In this document: positions 46,805 through 56,096 of the stretch, in pieces
How the letters are laid out: each line of letters opens with the position of its first letter
How positions within the stretch are numbered: position 1 is the stretch's first letter
NCBI RefSeq assembly: GCF_000820515.1
Contig: NZ_JXDG01000005.1
Span: 39,110-103,109, forward strand
Direction of reading: 5' to 3'
From: Pseudomonas batumici
GTDB taxonomy: Bacteria; Pseudomonadota; Gammaproteobacteria; Pseudomonadales; Pseudomonadaceae
DNA length: 64,000 nucleotides
Made by a program: the position numbers and the translations under genes
The notes under the pieces: generated by a model
Databases searched by the model: none
Told to the model about the DNA's origin: nothing
What the model saw: the letters and a program-made list of their open reading frames with translations, nothing else

Positions 46805-47515
46805 ATGATGACTGTTCTGCGCCTTCCTTTTATTGCGCTGCTGACCGGCCTGCTGGGCCTGGCGGGATGCAGCGTGCACCAGCCGGTTTCCCTGTACCAG
46901 TTGGACAGCGGCACCCCCGGCCAACCTCAGCAAAGCGCCGGGATGTCGGTGGTGCTCGGGCCGATCACCCTGGCCGATTACCTGCAACGCGAAACCCTGC
47001 TGCAGCGTCAGCCCGATGGCAGCCTGACGGCGGCGCCCGACGGTCGCTGGGCGGGCAGCCTGTCTTCCGACATCAATCAACTGCTGGTGCGCCAGTTGGC
47101 CTGGCGCCTGGACAGCCAGCGCGTGGTACTGGCGCCGGCGATTGCCGGGAGCACCCCGGATGTACAGGTATTGTTGTCGATTACCCGACTGGATTCCGGC
47201 GCCCGGCAACCGGCGATTCTCGACGCGCAGTGGCGTCTGCTCGACCGTCGTGGACAGGTGCGTGATAACCGCATCGTTCACCTGGAGCAACAGCACACCG
47301 GGACGTCGGCGGCGCAGGTCCAGGCCCAGGGTGAACTGTTGCAGCGCCTGGCCGAGCAACTGAGCGTGGCGGTCAAGCCGCTGGCCAATCAGGCGCCGCT
47401 GGTTGAAAACCGCAAGCCGCCGGCCCCGGCTCCGGTCAAGCAGGCCGAGCCCGGGAAACCGAAGATCCCGATGGCTGCGCCGATTCGCACGGATATGGAA
47501 GTGTTTCGCTTCTGA
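46805..47515 (+). CDS. PqiC-like membrane integrity lipoprotein
   Basis: A 236-residue lipoprotein with a lipobox LGLAGC after a short hydrophobic leader. The middle resembles the PqiC/YmbA family (ABC-transport auxiliary component): VSLYQLDSGTP, MSVVLGPITLADYLQRETLL, RWAGSLSSDINQLLVRQLAWRL. These proteins sit in the outer membrane and partner MCE proteins PqiAB in lipid transport. No pqiAB genes are near, so the partner would lie elsewhere. The Pro/Ala-rich tail is a linker-like extension. Two adjacent ATGs at 46805 and 46808 are both possible starts. Confidence 0.8.
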   Translation: MMTVLRLPFIALLTGLLGLAGCSVHQPVSLYQLDSGTPGQPQQSAGMSVVLGPITLADYLQRETLLQRQPDGSLTAAPDGRWAGSLSSDINQLLVRQLAWRLDSQRVVLAPAIAGSTPDVQVLLSITRLDSGARQPAILDAQWRLLDRRGQVRDNRIVHLEQQHTGTSAAQVQAQGELLQRLAEQLSVAVKPLANQAPLVENRKPPAPAPVKQAEPGKPKIPMAAPIRTDMEVFRF

Positions 47516-47530
47516 GGCCAGTGCCCAGCC

Positions 47531-47565
47531 AATAAAAAGCCCGCATCGAATGCGGGCTTTTTATT
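47531..47565. terminator. Bidirectional terminator between pqiC-like and ahpA-like genes
   Basis: A 16-bp perfect inverted repeat (47531-47546 with 47550-47565) around a 3-base loop, with A-rich and T-rich ends and a GCCCGCA stem core. It can end transcription from both sides and lies between convergent genes. Confidence 0.9.
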
Positions 47566-47600
47566 GGGGGAGGTACGCCGGACTATCGTCGTGCCTCGCC

Positions 47601-47704
47601 CCCTGTAGGAGCGCCGGTCGACGCTCGATTGCCAGCGATGAGGGCCGTAAGCCATGTGGCGATCCAGCGGACGCCATCGCCGGCAAGCCGGCTCCCACAG
47701 GGGG
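47601..47704. repeat. Degraded REP doublet
   Basis: CCCTGTAGGAGC (from 47601) faces a full inverted REP (ATCGCCGGCAAGCCGGCTCCCACAGG, about 47676-47702). The left unit is diverged. It lies in the convergent spacer beyond the terminator. Confidence 0.65.
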
Positions 47705-47731
47705 ATCACTGTTGGGTTAGAAGGACCGTGA

Positions 47732-49273
47732 TCAGCTTTTCGCCCGGGTCTCGTGCATCCGCGCCAGCTGCCGCTCCAGCATCGATGGGTACGGCTCCAT
47801 CAAGCGTTCCACGCAGCAGGCGCCCTCAGGGCTGGCAATCGGCCGAATGCGCGCGCGCTGGCGAATCAGCGGGTCATCGCTGATCCGTCGCTCCACCAGC
47901 AGCAGGTTGCGGCTGTGTTGCGACAGCGCCAGGGCATCCTGGGCGGTTTCGGTCAACAGCAGGTCGATCTGGCTCATGCCGAACATCTCGTCGCCCAACG
48001 TCAGACCGAGCTGCAGTTGCAAGGTGATGCCGCTGTCGGCCACCTCGATCTGTAACTGGTGACCCAGTGCCCGGAGCAGCTCGCCACAGCAGATGGCGTT
48101 GGTCAGGTAGTCATCACCGCTGTCTTCGGTATGGAAGAGCATCAGGGTGCTGCCGTCGTTCAGGGTATGCAGCTCGCTCTCATACAGCGAGGCGGCCTGG
48201 TCCAGGCAGTCGCGGTAACGGTCCAGCAGTTCCGTCAGGCGTGCGCGTGGCAGGCGCCGCAACTGGTCCTGGGCACCCAGCTGCACCGCCAGCACCGCGC
48301 TGTGCTGTGGCTGGCTCGGCGCTACCGGCTGCGGCTTCACTGCCGCGCCGCTCGCGGCCCGTGGGCTTTCCCGCAGGTCGGCGAACGGGTCTTCATCATC
48401 CGACTCGTCTTCTTCAGTGCTGACGATATGCCGGGGCGCCGGCTTGGGCGTCGGCACCGCCGCCGTCTCGTCGAAGCTCGGATCGCGCAGGTTGCGGACC
48501 TGGAAGGCCGGCTCGGCGTCCGCTTCCTCGACGTCATCTTCGTCGTACTCGATTTCCGGCTCAGGCTCGGGCTCCGGTTTGACCGGGGCGAAGCGCGAAT
48601 GCAGCTGGCGCGCCAGGTCGCCGATTTCATCCTGGCGCTGGGTCGCCGGGGTATGTTCGTCCATGTCCCGCAGCCAGACCCGCAGTTGCAGCAGCGGCGT
48701 GGAGATGTGCCGGCCCAGGCGCAGGCTCAGGGCCAGCGCCAAGGCCAGCAGGATCGCGCTGAGGATGCCCATGCTTTGCAGGCTGATGGTCATCGGTTGC
48801 TGGAATTGCGCCATGTCCAGGCTGATGCGCAGGTGTCCGGCGGTCACGTCCTGGAAGGTGATCTTGGTCTGGTAGAGGCCTTCGGCCTCGCCCAGCAGGC
48901 CGTTTTTCGGGCGCTGGCCGGCCTCGGCGAGGATGCGGTTGTCCACGCTGTAGATCGCCGCGTGGGCCACCAGCGGGTTCTTGGTCAGGTTGTTCAGCAG
49001 CACGTTGAGGCTGAGGATGTCGTTGGACACCAGCAGTTCCGTGGCGGAAGTGGCCGTCTGGGTGGTCAGGCTCTGGCCGACGGCGTCGGCCTGCTGGTGC
49101 ATGGCTTCCTTGAATTGCAATCCCATCACGCAGGCGTAGATCACCAGCGCCAGCGCGACGAGAATCACGTTGTGGCTGGCAATGCGCAATGCGAGCGGTA
49201 CACGGCGGTGACGCAATGCCCGGAAGATCAGCAGGAAGAAGTTATCGGTTTTGACTGGCGTGGGCCGGTTCAC
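47732..49273 (-). CDS. AhpA/SMP_2-type membrane protein with HAMP-like and degenerate cyclase-like domains
   Basis: A 513-residue protein beside serB, like Smp/YtjB of E. coli and PAO1 PA4961. Two membrane helices (about 30-50 and 165-185) flank a periplasmic loop typical of the AhpA/SMP_2 family. A HAMP-like stretch follows (GRHISTPLLQLRVWLRDMD, QDEIGDLARQL). An acidic Pro-rich linker (about 232-335) leads to a C-terminal region with class III nucleotide-cyclase-like strands (LNDGSTLMLFH, LQLGLTLGD, AQDALALSQHSRNLLLVERRI). The metal-binding Asp pair of active cyclases is missing, so it is likely a sensor without cyclase activity. The signal is unknown. Confidence 0.65.
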   Translation of the reverse strand: MNRPTPVKTDNFFLLIFRALRHRRVPLALRIASHNVILVALALVIYACVMGLQFKEAMHQQADAVGQSLTTQTATSATELLVSNDILSLNVLLNNLTKNPLVAHAAIYSVDNRILAEAGQRPKNGLLGEAEGLYQTKITFQDVTAGHLRISLDMAQFQQPMTISLQSMGILSAILLALALALSLRLGRHISTPLLQLRVWLRDMDEHTPATQRQDEIGDLARQLHSRFAPVKPEPEPEPEIEYDEDDVEEADAEPAFQVRNLRDPSFDETAAVPTPKPAPRHIVSTEEDESDDEDPFADLRESPRAASGAAVKPQPVAPSQPQHSAVLAVQLGAQDQLRRLPRARLTELLDRYRDCLDQAASLYESELHTLNDGSTLMLFHTEDSGDDYLTNAICCGELLRALGHQLQIEVADSGITLQLQLGLTLGDEMFGMSQIDLLLTETAQDALALSQHSRNLLLVERRISDDPLIRQRARIRPIASPEGACCVERLMEPYPSMLERQLARMHETRAKS

Positions 49274-49406
49274 TGAGCGCGGCTCTTTTGTCCGTGAAGT
49301 TGACGCGCAGTATAGCGAGAGGCCCTAGACCGGCAAAGCGCTGGCTGTGCCCGATGGTCAGTGAAAGTGGGTAGAATGCGTTTTTTTTAACGAGCGGGGG
49401 TGCGCT

Positions 49407-50618
49407 TTGCGCGAAATCGTCCTGATCAGCATCAGTGGAGAGGACCGTCCGGGTCTGACCGCAGCCATTACTGGCGTGCTGGCACAAGCTGCTGTGCACA
49501 TTCTCGATATCCGCCAGGCGGTTATCCACGGCAGCCTGGCATTCGGCATTCTGGTCGAATTTGCCAATGCAGCGCAGTCTTCGTCGTCGCTCAAGGACAT
49601 TGAGGCCAGCATCTCGGGACGGGAGCAGCAGGTGCGTTTCACCCAGCTTTCCGAGGCCGAGTGCCAGGACTGGATGGCGAGCCCGGGCCAGAAGCGTCAT
49701 GTCGTGACCCTGATGAGTCGCCATGTCACTGCCGAGCAGTTGCAAAGGGTGACCTCGATCACCGCGCGGCACGGTCTGGAGGTGGTGCAGATCGACCGTC
49801 TGTCGGCGCACGCGCCGGACACACCGTCGGCCCGGAGCAAGAGCTGCTTCGAGCTCTCCGTGCGTGGCGAACTGGCCGATCCGCAGGCCTTGCGTCGGGA
49901 GTTCCTCAACGCGGCCGAAGAGCTGAATGCCGATATCGCGCTCCAGGAAGACTCGCTGTTTCGTCGCCACCGCCGCCTGGCGGCGTTCGACATGGACTCG
50001 ACCCTGATCGAGGCCGAAGTCATCGACGAACTGGCCAAGGCCGCCGGCATCGGTGACCTGGTCTCGGCCATTACCGAGCGGGCCATGGCCGGCGAGCTGG
50101 ATTTTCGCGCCAGCTTCAAGGAGCGCCTGGCGTTGCTCAAGGGCCTGGACGTCAATGTGCTGGATGCCATCGGCGCTTCGCTGCGCCTGACCGAGGGCGC
50201 CGAAGTGTTGTTCGCCGAGCTGAAGCGCCTGGGCTACAAGACCGCGATCCTGTCGGGCGGCTTCACCTACTTCGCCAAGCAATTGCAGGCGAAATTGGGT
50301 ATCGATTATGTCTTCGCCAACGAATTGGAAGTGGTGGATGGCAAGTGCACCGGCGTGGCCGTCGAGCCGATTGTCGATGCCCAACGCAAGGCCGACCTGC
50401 TGCGTGAGCTGGCCCACAAGGAAGGCCTGAGCCTGGAGCAGACCATCGCGGTGGGCGACGGCGCCAATGACCTGCCGATGCTGGCGATTGCCGGACTGGG
50501 CGTGGCGTTCCGGGCCAAGCCGTTGGTCAGGCACTCGGCCAAGCAGGCGATTTCGACCTTGGGGCTGGATGGGGTGCTGTATCTGCTGGGTGTGCGTGAT
50601 GGGGACGGAAGACCCTAG
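49407..50618 (+). CDS. serB: Phosphoserine phosphatase SerB
   Basis: A 403-residue enzyme, the last step of serine synthesis. Two N-terminal ACT-like domains (about 1-175) precede the HAD domain. HAD motifs are FDMDSTLIEAE near residue 193, LSGGFT and GDGANDLPM. The TTG start at 49407 gives MREIVLISISGEDRPG, the typical N-terminus. Two extended ACT domains are normal for pseudomonads. The 3' end overlaps the convergent PilZ-like gene by four bases. Confidence 0.95.
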   Translation: MREIVLISISGEDRPGLTAAITGVLAQAAVHILDIRQAVIHGSLAFGILVEFANAAQSSSSLKDIEASISGREQQVRFTQLSEAECQDWMASPGQKRHVVTLMSRHVTAEQLQRVTSITARHGLEVVQIDRLSAHAPDTPSARSKSCFELSVRGELADPQALRREFLNAAEELNADIALQEDSLFRRHRRLAAFDMDSTLIEAEVIDELAKAAGIGDLVSAITERAMAGELDFRASFKERLALLKGLDVNVLDAIGASLRLTEGAEVLFAELKRLGYKTAILSGGFTYFAKQLQAKLGIDYVFANELEVVDGKCTGVAVEPIVDAQRKADLLRELAHKEGLSLEQTIAVGDGANDLPMLAIAGLGVAFRAKPLVRHSAKQAISTLGLDGVLYLLGVRDGDGRP

Positions 50619-52420
50619 AGGATCTTCCACAGCGAGCCGAAATCGTCTTCGGCAACGCCAAGGCCGCCGGCACTCGGATCGGTCTTTGGCGTCACCGGCT
50701 GTTCGAACAGGCGGTATTCGAACTGATTGAAGCTGCCGGTGCTGGCCAGGCGCTTGCTCAGCCCGGCGCGGCGCTCTTCACCGTTGCTGTTGATGAGGAC
50801 TTTGTGCCCTTCCTGGAACGGCAAGCGCGGCGCCAGCAGCGTGGCGGGTACGCCGATGGCACTGATCTCCGGCAACAGCAGTGCCCGCAGGTACTGGCTG
50901 TTGCCTTCGCCGCCGCGCACCAGTTGCAGGCCGCAAGGCTGGGCATGCGGGGCCACCAGTTCGATGCCCATCTGCGTGCCGCCGCTGCGCACCTGGCGTA
51001 TCCAGCGCACCACGGCCACGCTCCAGCCCTGGCTTGAAGGATCCTGAACCCCGACCATTTCGCCGGCCTGCAACTGGGCGGGCACCTCCCTGGGCCAGGC
51101 CAGGCAGTAACCGCCGGGGCTGTGGTTGATGATCTGCAGGCCATGGGTCGGGAAGTCTTCGGCACTATTGAAGGCCGCCTGACTGCTGTCGGCATCACTG
51201 ACGTGATACTGGATTTCCTCGTAGGGCAGCAAGGTGTCGGCGCTGCCGGCGCGCTGGGCGTCGAAGGCGTGGCTCCAGGCATCCTTCTCTGCGCTGTTGG
51301 ACAACTGCACCGCGAATTGCGCGGCCTTGCTGGCCGTCGGGATCTTGAGGATATCGCTGAAGGAGCGCTGGCCGCCCAGGTAGAAGTGCAGTGCGCTCAT
51401 GCCGACACACAAGGTCAGGTTGCCCTGGCCCGGCGTGCGCTGGAAGGTGCGCTCGGCGGCTTCGCCCCAGGCGGCGCTCAGGTGCTGCAGCACGTCGAGG
51501 CTCAAGCCGTTGGGCACTTGCAGGCGCGACTGGCTGCGCAGGTCGGCGGGCAGTTCGAGGTATTCCTTGATGGCATCGACCAGGGCCAGGGTATCAATCC
51601 CGATCAGGGCCGGCAGTTGCTCGGCGGCGAACAACGACGTGTAGCGCGGCGGGGTGTCGCTGCCGGGCGCGACGGCGAACAGGCTCGAAGCCTGCTCGGC
51701 GCCTTGCAGCCTGACCAGCGCACTCCAGGGTTCGAGGACCTCGGCCAGCCGGGCAATGTGATTCTGGCGCATCTGGTTGCTGCGTGCGCAACCCAGCAGT
51801 AGCGCGACAATGTAGGTTTGTTCGACGCTCAGCGGCCGTGCCTGGCTGGCCTGTTCGTCGAACACCGGGTGGTTGTGGATCTGATGGGCAAGGGCCAGTT
51901 GATAGAGCTGGTGCACCTCGAACCAGAGGCTTTCCGGCACCGGACAATAGAGTTGGCTGGCACGCACCAGGGGCCCGTTGAGGCAGTGCAAGGCCCGTTG
52001 TATGGCGGTGGTCAGCAGGGTTGTGCGGTCCTTGCCACCCCGAGAGGCCACGCGCATGGCGATCTGTTTGTAGCCGATGGCCAGGTGGTTTTGCAGGGCC
52101 TGGCAGAGGTTGGCGACTTTTCTCGGGCGTTCGTCGAGGACGATCGACTGGTTGAGAAAATGCCGTTCCAGGTGCTTGCAGACGTAGTACACCTCGGGGC
52201 GCAGCAGTTCCAGCAGTTGCAGGCGGTTTTCGCTGGGGGTGCGCAGCAGGTTGAGTTCGCCCAGGCCCTGATACAGCAGGCGAGCGGTTTCCCCGAGGTT
52301 GGCTTTCGGCAGGCCGGCGATCCAGCGCTTGAGGTCGCGTGGTGTCGCATCGCAGAAAGACAAGCTCAACTGCGTAGGCGTCGGTGCGCGCAACAACAGA
52401 TGGGGACTCGGATTGCTCAT
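50615..52420 (-). CDS. Large protein with a C-terminal PilZ-like domain (PA4958-like)
   Basis: A 601-residue cytoplasmic protein. The N-terminal 380 residues are mostly helical with no recognised domain. The C-terminal part (about 445-530) reads as a PilZ fold: INHSPGGYCLAW fits the (D/N)xSxxG motif and VAVVRWIRQ...GTQMGIELV fits the later strands. The upstream RxxxR motif of c-di-GMP binders is not seen, so binding is doubtful. In PAO1 it lies beside fimX, but fimX is absent here. The function is unknown. Confidence 0.7.
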   Translation of the reverse strand: MSNPSPHLLLRAPTPTQLSLSFCDATPRDLKRWIAGLPKANLGETARLLYQGLGELNLLRTPSENRLQLLELLRPEVYYVCKHLERHFLNQSIVLDERPRKVANLCQALQNHLAIGYKQIAMRVASRGGKDRTTLLTTAIQRALHCLNGPLVRASQLYCPVPESLWFEVHQLYQLALAHQIHNHPVFDEQASQARPLSVEQTYIVALLLGCARSNQMRQNHIARLAEVLEPWSALVRLQGAEQASSLFAVAPGSDTPPRYTSLFAAEQLPALIGIDTLALVDAIKEYLELPADLRSQSRLQVPNGLSLDVLQHLSAAWGEAAERTFQRTPGQGNLTLCVGMSALHFYLGGQRSFSDILKIPTASKAAQFAVQLSNSAEKDAWSHAFDAQRAGSADTLLPYEEIQYHVSDADSSQAAFNSAEDFPTHGLQIINHSPGGYCLAWPREVPAQLQAGEMVGVQDPSSQGWSVAVVRWIRQVRSGGTQMGIELVAPHAQPCGLQLVRGGEGNSQYLRALLLPEISAIGVPATLLAPRLPFQEGHKVLINSNGEERRAGLSKRLASTGSFNQFEYRLFEQPVTPKTDPSAGGLGVAEDDFGSLWKIL

Positions 52421-52614
52421 GTAGCGGTCCAGCTCCTGCAGCGAAACGACCTGGGCCGTCGACCGGCCAGGATGACTAAAATGATATCAATATAATGCCA
52501 TCGCTTGGCGGGATTATGGGGCCTCTGCAGCCTGCCGGTCGAATCCGGTTGCGCCCTGTTGTCCCTGTCCAGGCCCGCGAGAATGACCCGCGAGCCTTTC
52601 AAGCCTAGTGCATA

Positions 52615-53475
52615 TCAGGTTGGGGAGGCCAGGCCTTGGCCCATGCGCACGGGCGAGCCCGCCACCAGCCCTTCGGCCCATTGTACCTGCTGTGGCCCGA
52701 ACAGCACGATGGCGGTGGAGCCTAGCTTGAAACGGCCCAGTTCCGCGCCTTTTTCCAGATGGATGGGCTGGCGGGCGGCTTCGTCGTAGCGCACGGTTTT
52801 CAGTTCGCGCTTGGGCGGTGTGACCAGTCCGGCCCAGACGGTCTCGATCGAGGCCACGATCATCGCGCCCACCAGGACCACGGCCATCGGCCCGCGCTCG
52901 GTATCGAACAGGCAGACGACACGCTCGTTGCGGGCGAACAGCTCCGGCACGTTTTCGGCGGTGGTCTGGTTGACCGAGAAAATGCGCCCTGGCACGTAGA
53001 CCATTTCCCGCAGGGTGCCGGCCAGGGGCATGTGGACCCGGTGGTAGTCCTTGGGCGACAGGTAGATGGTGGCGAAGTCGCCGCCCATGAATGGTGCGGC
53101 GACGGCCGCGTCGCCGCCGAGCAGTTCCAGCACGCTGAAGCTGTGGCCCTTGGCCTGGAAGACCCGGCCGTGTTCGATCGGGCCGAGTTGGCTGACCGCG
53201 CCGTCCGCCGGGCTGAGGATCGCCCCCGGGGTTTCATCCAGTGGCCGGGCACCTTCTTTCAAGGCGCGGGTGAAGAAGGCATTGAAATGTTCGTAGGCGG
53301 TCAGGTCCTCGACCAGTGCCTGGGACATGTCCACCTGGTAGCGCTTGGCGAACCAGGCGGTAAAGGCGTTCTTGAACCAGCGCACGCGGCATTCGGCAAT
53401 ACAGCCGGCCAGGCGCGACAGCAGGTGGTGGGGCAGCAGGTACTGGCTGAGGATGAACAAACGCTTTTTCATCAA
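52615..53475 (-). CDS. psd: Phosphatidylserine decarboxylase proenzyme
   Basis: A 286-residue inner-membrane enzyme making phosphatidylethanolamine. It self-cleaves at LGST (Ser253) to form the pyruvoyl cofactor. [19 protein letters not shown] holds the His required for activity. The length is normal. It follows rhdA by 15 bases on the same strand, so the two are probably one transcript. Confidence 0.95.
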   Translation of the reverse strand: MMKKRLFILSQYLLPHHLLSRLAGCIAECRVRWFKNAFTAWFAKRYQVDMSQALVEDLTAYEHFNAFFTRALKEGARPLDETPGAILSPADGAVSQLGPIEHGRVFQAKGHSFSVLELLGGDAAVAAPFMGGDFATIYLSPKDYHRVHMPLAGTLREMVYVPGRIFSVNQTTAENVPELFARNERVVCLFDTERGPMAVVLVGAMIVASIETVWAGLVTPPKRELKTVRYDEAARQPIHLEKGAELGRFKLGSTAIVLFGPQQVQWAEGLVAGSPVRMGQGLASPT

Positions 53476-53490
53476 GGATCCTTGGAAATC

Positions 53491-54306
53491 TCAAATCTCT
53501 ACGGGGGTGTCGGGGTGGTTGCCCCATTCGCCCCAGGAGCCGGCATAACCTTTGACGCGCGGGTAACCGAGCGCCTTGGCGACCAGATAGGTAAAGCCAG
53601 AACGATGATGGGTCTGGCAGTGGGTGATCACTTCCTTGTCCGGGGTGATGCCCAGGTCGGCGAGGATCTGCGGCATGTCGCGGCGGATGCGCAGCTGGCG
53701 CTCCTTGTCCATGCCGGCGGTCCATTCGAAATTCACCGCGCCGGGGATGTGCCCGGCCTTGGCGGCCAGGACTTTCTCGCCGCTGTACTCCAGCGGGCCG
53801 CGGGCGTCCCAGATGGCCAGGTCGGCGGCCCCGAGGCGGCTTTGCAGGTACTCGCGGGTCGCGGTGGGTTCGTCGTGCAGGGTCAGCGCCACGGGGCCGC
53901 CGACAGCGGCGGGGGTGTCGCAGGAGACCGGCAGGCCTTCGCCCAGCCAGGCGTGCAGGCCGCCGTCCAGGTAGTGGTAACGGCCGTGGCCGATGACGTC
54001 CAGCAGCCAGATGAAGCGTCCGGCCCAGCCGCCGCCTTCGTCGTCGTAAACCACGTAGACCGCGTTCGGGTTGTGGCCCAGTTCGCCGAACAGTGCCTCG
54101 AGCAGGTCCTTCGGCGGCATCAACCCGGGTGCTGGCGGCAGGCCCAGTTGGGTGCGCTTGGGATCGACGAAGCGGGCACCGGGAATATGCCCGCTGGCGT
54201 AGCGGGCGCTGCTGGTCAGGTCCACCAGGATCAGTTCGGCGGCGTCGAGACGGGGCAGCAGGTCGCTGGGCTCGATCACCAACGGCAAGCCAGAGAAGTC
54301 AGGCAT
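53491..54306 (-). CDS. rhdA: Thiosulfate sulfurtransferase (rhodanese) RhdA
   Basis: A 271-residue two-domain rhodanese that moves sulfane sulfur from thiosulfate to cyanide or other acceptors. The catalytic loop HCQTHHRSG has the active Cys at 230, as in Azotobacter vinelandii RhdA, whose loop differs from the usual CRKGVT type. The N-terminal inactive rhodanese domain has no Cys. Neighbours psd and the HDOD gene are as in PAO1. Confidence 0.95.
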   Translation of the reverse strand: MPDFSGLPLVIEPSDLLPRLDAAELILVDLTSSARYASGHIPGARFVDPKRTQLGLPPAPGLMPPKDLLEALFGELGHNPNAVYVVYDDEGGGWAGRFIWLLDVIGHGRYHYLDGGLHAWLGEGLPVSCDTPAAVGGPVALTLHDEPTATREYLQSRLGAADLAIWDARGPLEYSGEKVLAAKAGHIPGAVNFEWTAGMDKERQLRIRRDMPQILADLGITPDKEVITHCQTHHRSGFTYLVAKALGYPRVKGYAGSWGEWGNHPDTPVEI

Positions 54307-54348
54307 GTGAGGTCTCCAGGGCGCAAAAGGGGCGATTGTAGCGCAGCG

Positions 54349-55887
54349 TCATGCGCCGCGGTTGGTAAAGGCGTGCAGCGCCTTCTCGATGCACTGTGCG
54401 GTTTTGCCGAAGGCCTGCACGGTCATTTCCGAGAACGGGCCACCGCCCTGGTCGGCCAGCACCAGCATGACCACCCGGCCATTGCAGCCCAGGGAGCGCA
54501 GCAGCAGGTGAGTGCCGCGGAACTGTGCCCGCAGGTTGGTGGGCAGCAGGGCCGAGAACTGGGCGTTGTTGGTCGGGGTCAGGCGAATCTGCGCCGGCTG
54601 GCTCAGCAGCCGTTGCAGGACCGGACTCGGGCTGACCTTCAGTACCAGGCCGGCCGACTCTTTCTCCAGCCCGGCGATCTGGTGCACCCGCAAGGTGCTC
54701 TGGGTGCGATCGGCCATCAGGATCATGATCCGGCGCAGGCCGCAGGCGTTCAACGCGTCGCGGGCGACACCGGTCAGGTGCATGGCGTTGGTGAACCGGC
54801 TGGGTTCGGCCAGCAGTTCGGCGCAGTGTTTGCGCCAGATCGCCAGGGCGGCGGGCGAAGGGTCGGCCGCCGGTAGCAGGTCGCTGTGGATGCGCCGCAT
54901 GCTGCCGCGCCAGACCAGCGCTTCGGCCGGGTGCCAGAGGTCCGCCATGCTGTGCTGGTTGGCGCTCTGCGCCGCCTGCTGGTGCAGTTGCTGCTGCAAC
55001 TCGTCCATGGACTGTTGCAGGTACAGGCTGGTCAGGTACTGCCAGCGCAGGTGGTGCGGACTGTCCCAGGCCTGTTGCGCCGAGAGGGCCAGGCCGTTGG
55101 CCAGCAGCACCGTATTGGCGGGTTGGTTGAACCAGCGGCGTAGTTCCGGATCGTCGTCGAGCTGCTGTTGCTGGTGCAGGCGGTCCTCGCTGTCGCGGGC
55201 AATGTGCAGCACCCGGGCCAGCATGCGCAATTCGGTTTTCACCAGTTGATAGCCCTGGGTGACCCAGTTCGGCAGGCGCCAGATATCGGCCAGTGCCTGG
55301 CACAGGTCCAGCAGGCGCACGCCGAACAGTTCCCGCTCGACGGCCGACGCCGACTCATTCCGGTGAATCACCCGCAGTTCCCAGTCTTCGAGCAGTTTCG
55401 GGTGAGTCACGGCCAGCGGCCAGAGGGGCGAGAGAAACAATAGGCTGCCCCAGTGGATGTCCTGCCAGAGCCGCGCCAGGCGGGCGGCGAACAGGCCGTT
55501 GGCCTGCTGGCTGGCGTGCTGGCTGATCAACTGGAGCTGGCGCAGGACCACGGGGATTTCTTCCGGAGCCCGGGCCGGCAGGCGCGCCAGCAGTTCCTCG
55601 GTGCGCTTCAAGCCTAGGCGATTGATGGCCACCTCAAGGTTTTCCGCCGGCTCGGTCATGCTGCCATGGGTGTGCTGGTTGGCTTCGCGGATGACGCTCA
55701 GCGCCAGGGCCGGGCTGTCCTGCATGAACTCGGCGATATCGCGCAGTGAGCTGCGGCTGTCGCGGATAGCGCGGCAGACACGGTCGTGACTGTCCTGGGG
55801 GACGGGCAAACGCACGGCTTGCAGCAGCTTGATCCAACCCTGCAGCGTGTTCGGTTTTTGCGTGGAGACAGTCGTTTCGTTAGCCAT
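54349..55887 (-). CDS. HDOD-domain protein with a GAF-like C-terminus (PA4955-like)
   Basis: A 512-residue signalling protein. The N-terminal HDOD domain (about 20-235) is seen through SSLRDIAEFMQDSPALALSVIREAN and AINRLGLKRTEELL, with no HD metal pair. A C-terminal stretch (about 350-500) resembles a GAF domain. No membrane segment is present. It is placed between rhdA and motAB, so a link to motility or sulfur metabolism is possible but unproven. Confidence 0.75.
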   Translation of the reverse strand: MANETTVSTQKPNTLQGWIKLLQAVRLPVPQDSHDRVCRAIRDSRSSLRDIAEFMQDSPALALSVIREANQHTHGSMTEPAENLEVAINRLGLKRTEELLARLPARAPEEIPVVLRQLQLISQHASQQANGLFAARLARLWQDIHWGSLLFLSPLWPLAVTHPKLLEDWELRVIHRNESASAVERELFGVRLLDLCQALADIWRLPNWVTQGYQLVKTELRMLARVLHIARDSEDRLHQQQQLDDDPELRRWFNQPANTVLLANGLALSAQQAWDSPHHLRWQYLTSLYLQQSMDELQQQLHQQAAQSANQHSMADLWHPAEALVWRGSMRRIHSDLLPAADPSPAALAIWRKHCAELLAEPSRFTNAMHLTGVARDALNACGLRRIMILMADRTQSTLRVHQIAGLEKESAGLVLKVSPSPVLQRLLSQPAQIRLTPTNNAQFSALLPTNLRAQFRGTHLLLRSLGCNGRVVMLVLADQGGGPFSEMTVQAFGKTAQCIEKALHAFTNRGA

Positions 55888-56002
55888 ATTCGGACGCGAT
55901 CATCATCACAATTGACGGGCCCGTAAGGGCTGGGTAGGCGCTGCGCAATCGGCCCGGCAAGGCGGCGCGTGGCCGGTTTACTGGCTTTTCACCTGAACTG
56001 AC

Positions 56003-56029
56003 TATAGTCTGGCGCAGTTTTGCCGATAA
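56003..56029 (+). promoter_or_regulatory. Sigma-28 (FliA) promoter of motAB
   Basis: A -35 TATAGTCT (56003-56010, 6 of 8 bases of TAAAGTTT) is followed after an 11-base spacer by a perfect -10 GCCGATAA (56022-56029). Spacing and sequence are the FliA consensus. The motA ATG begins 67 bases downstream. This makes motAB a late flagellar operon. Confidence 0.85.
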
Positions 56030-56096
56030 GTAGAAGAAGAGATTTATTAACTTCCGAATATGACCTTGAACCCGACTCAGTAAGTGCTCTCTACCT

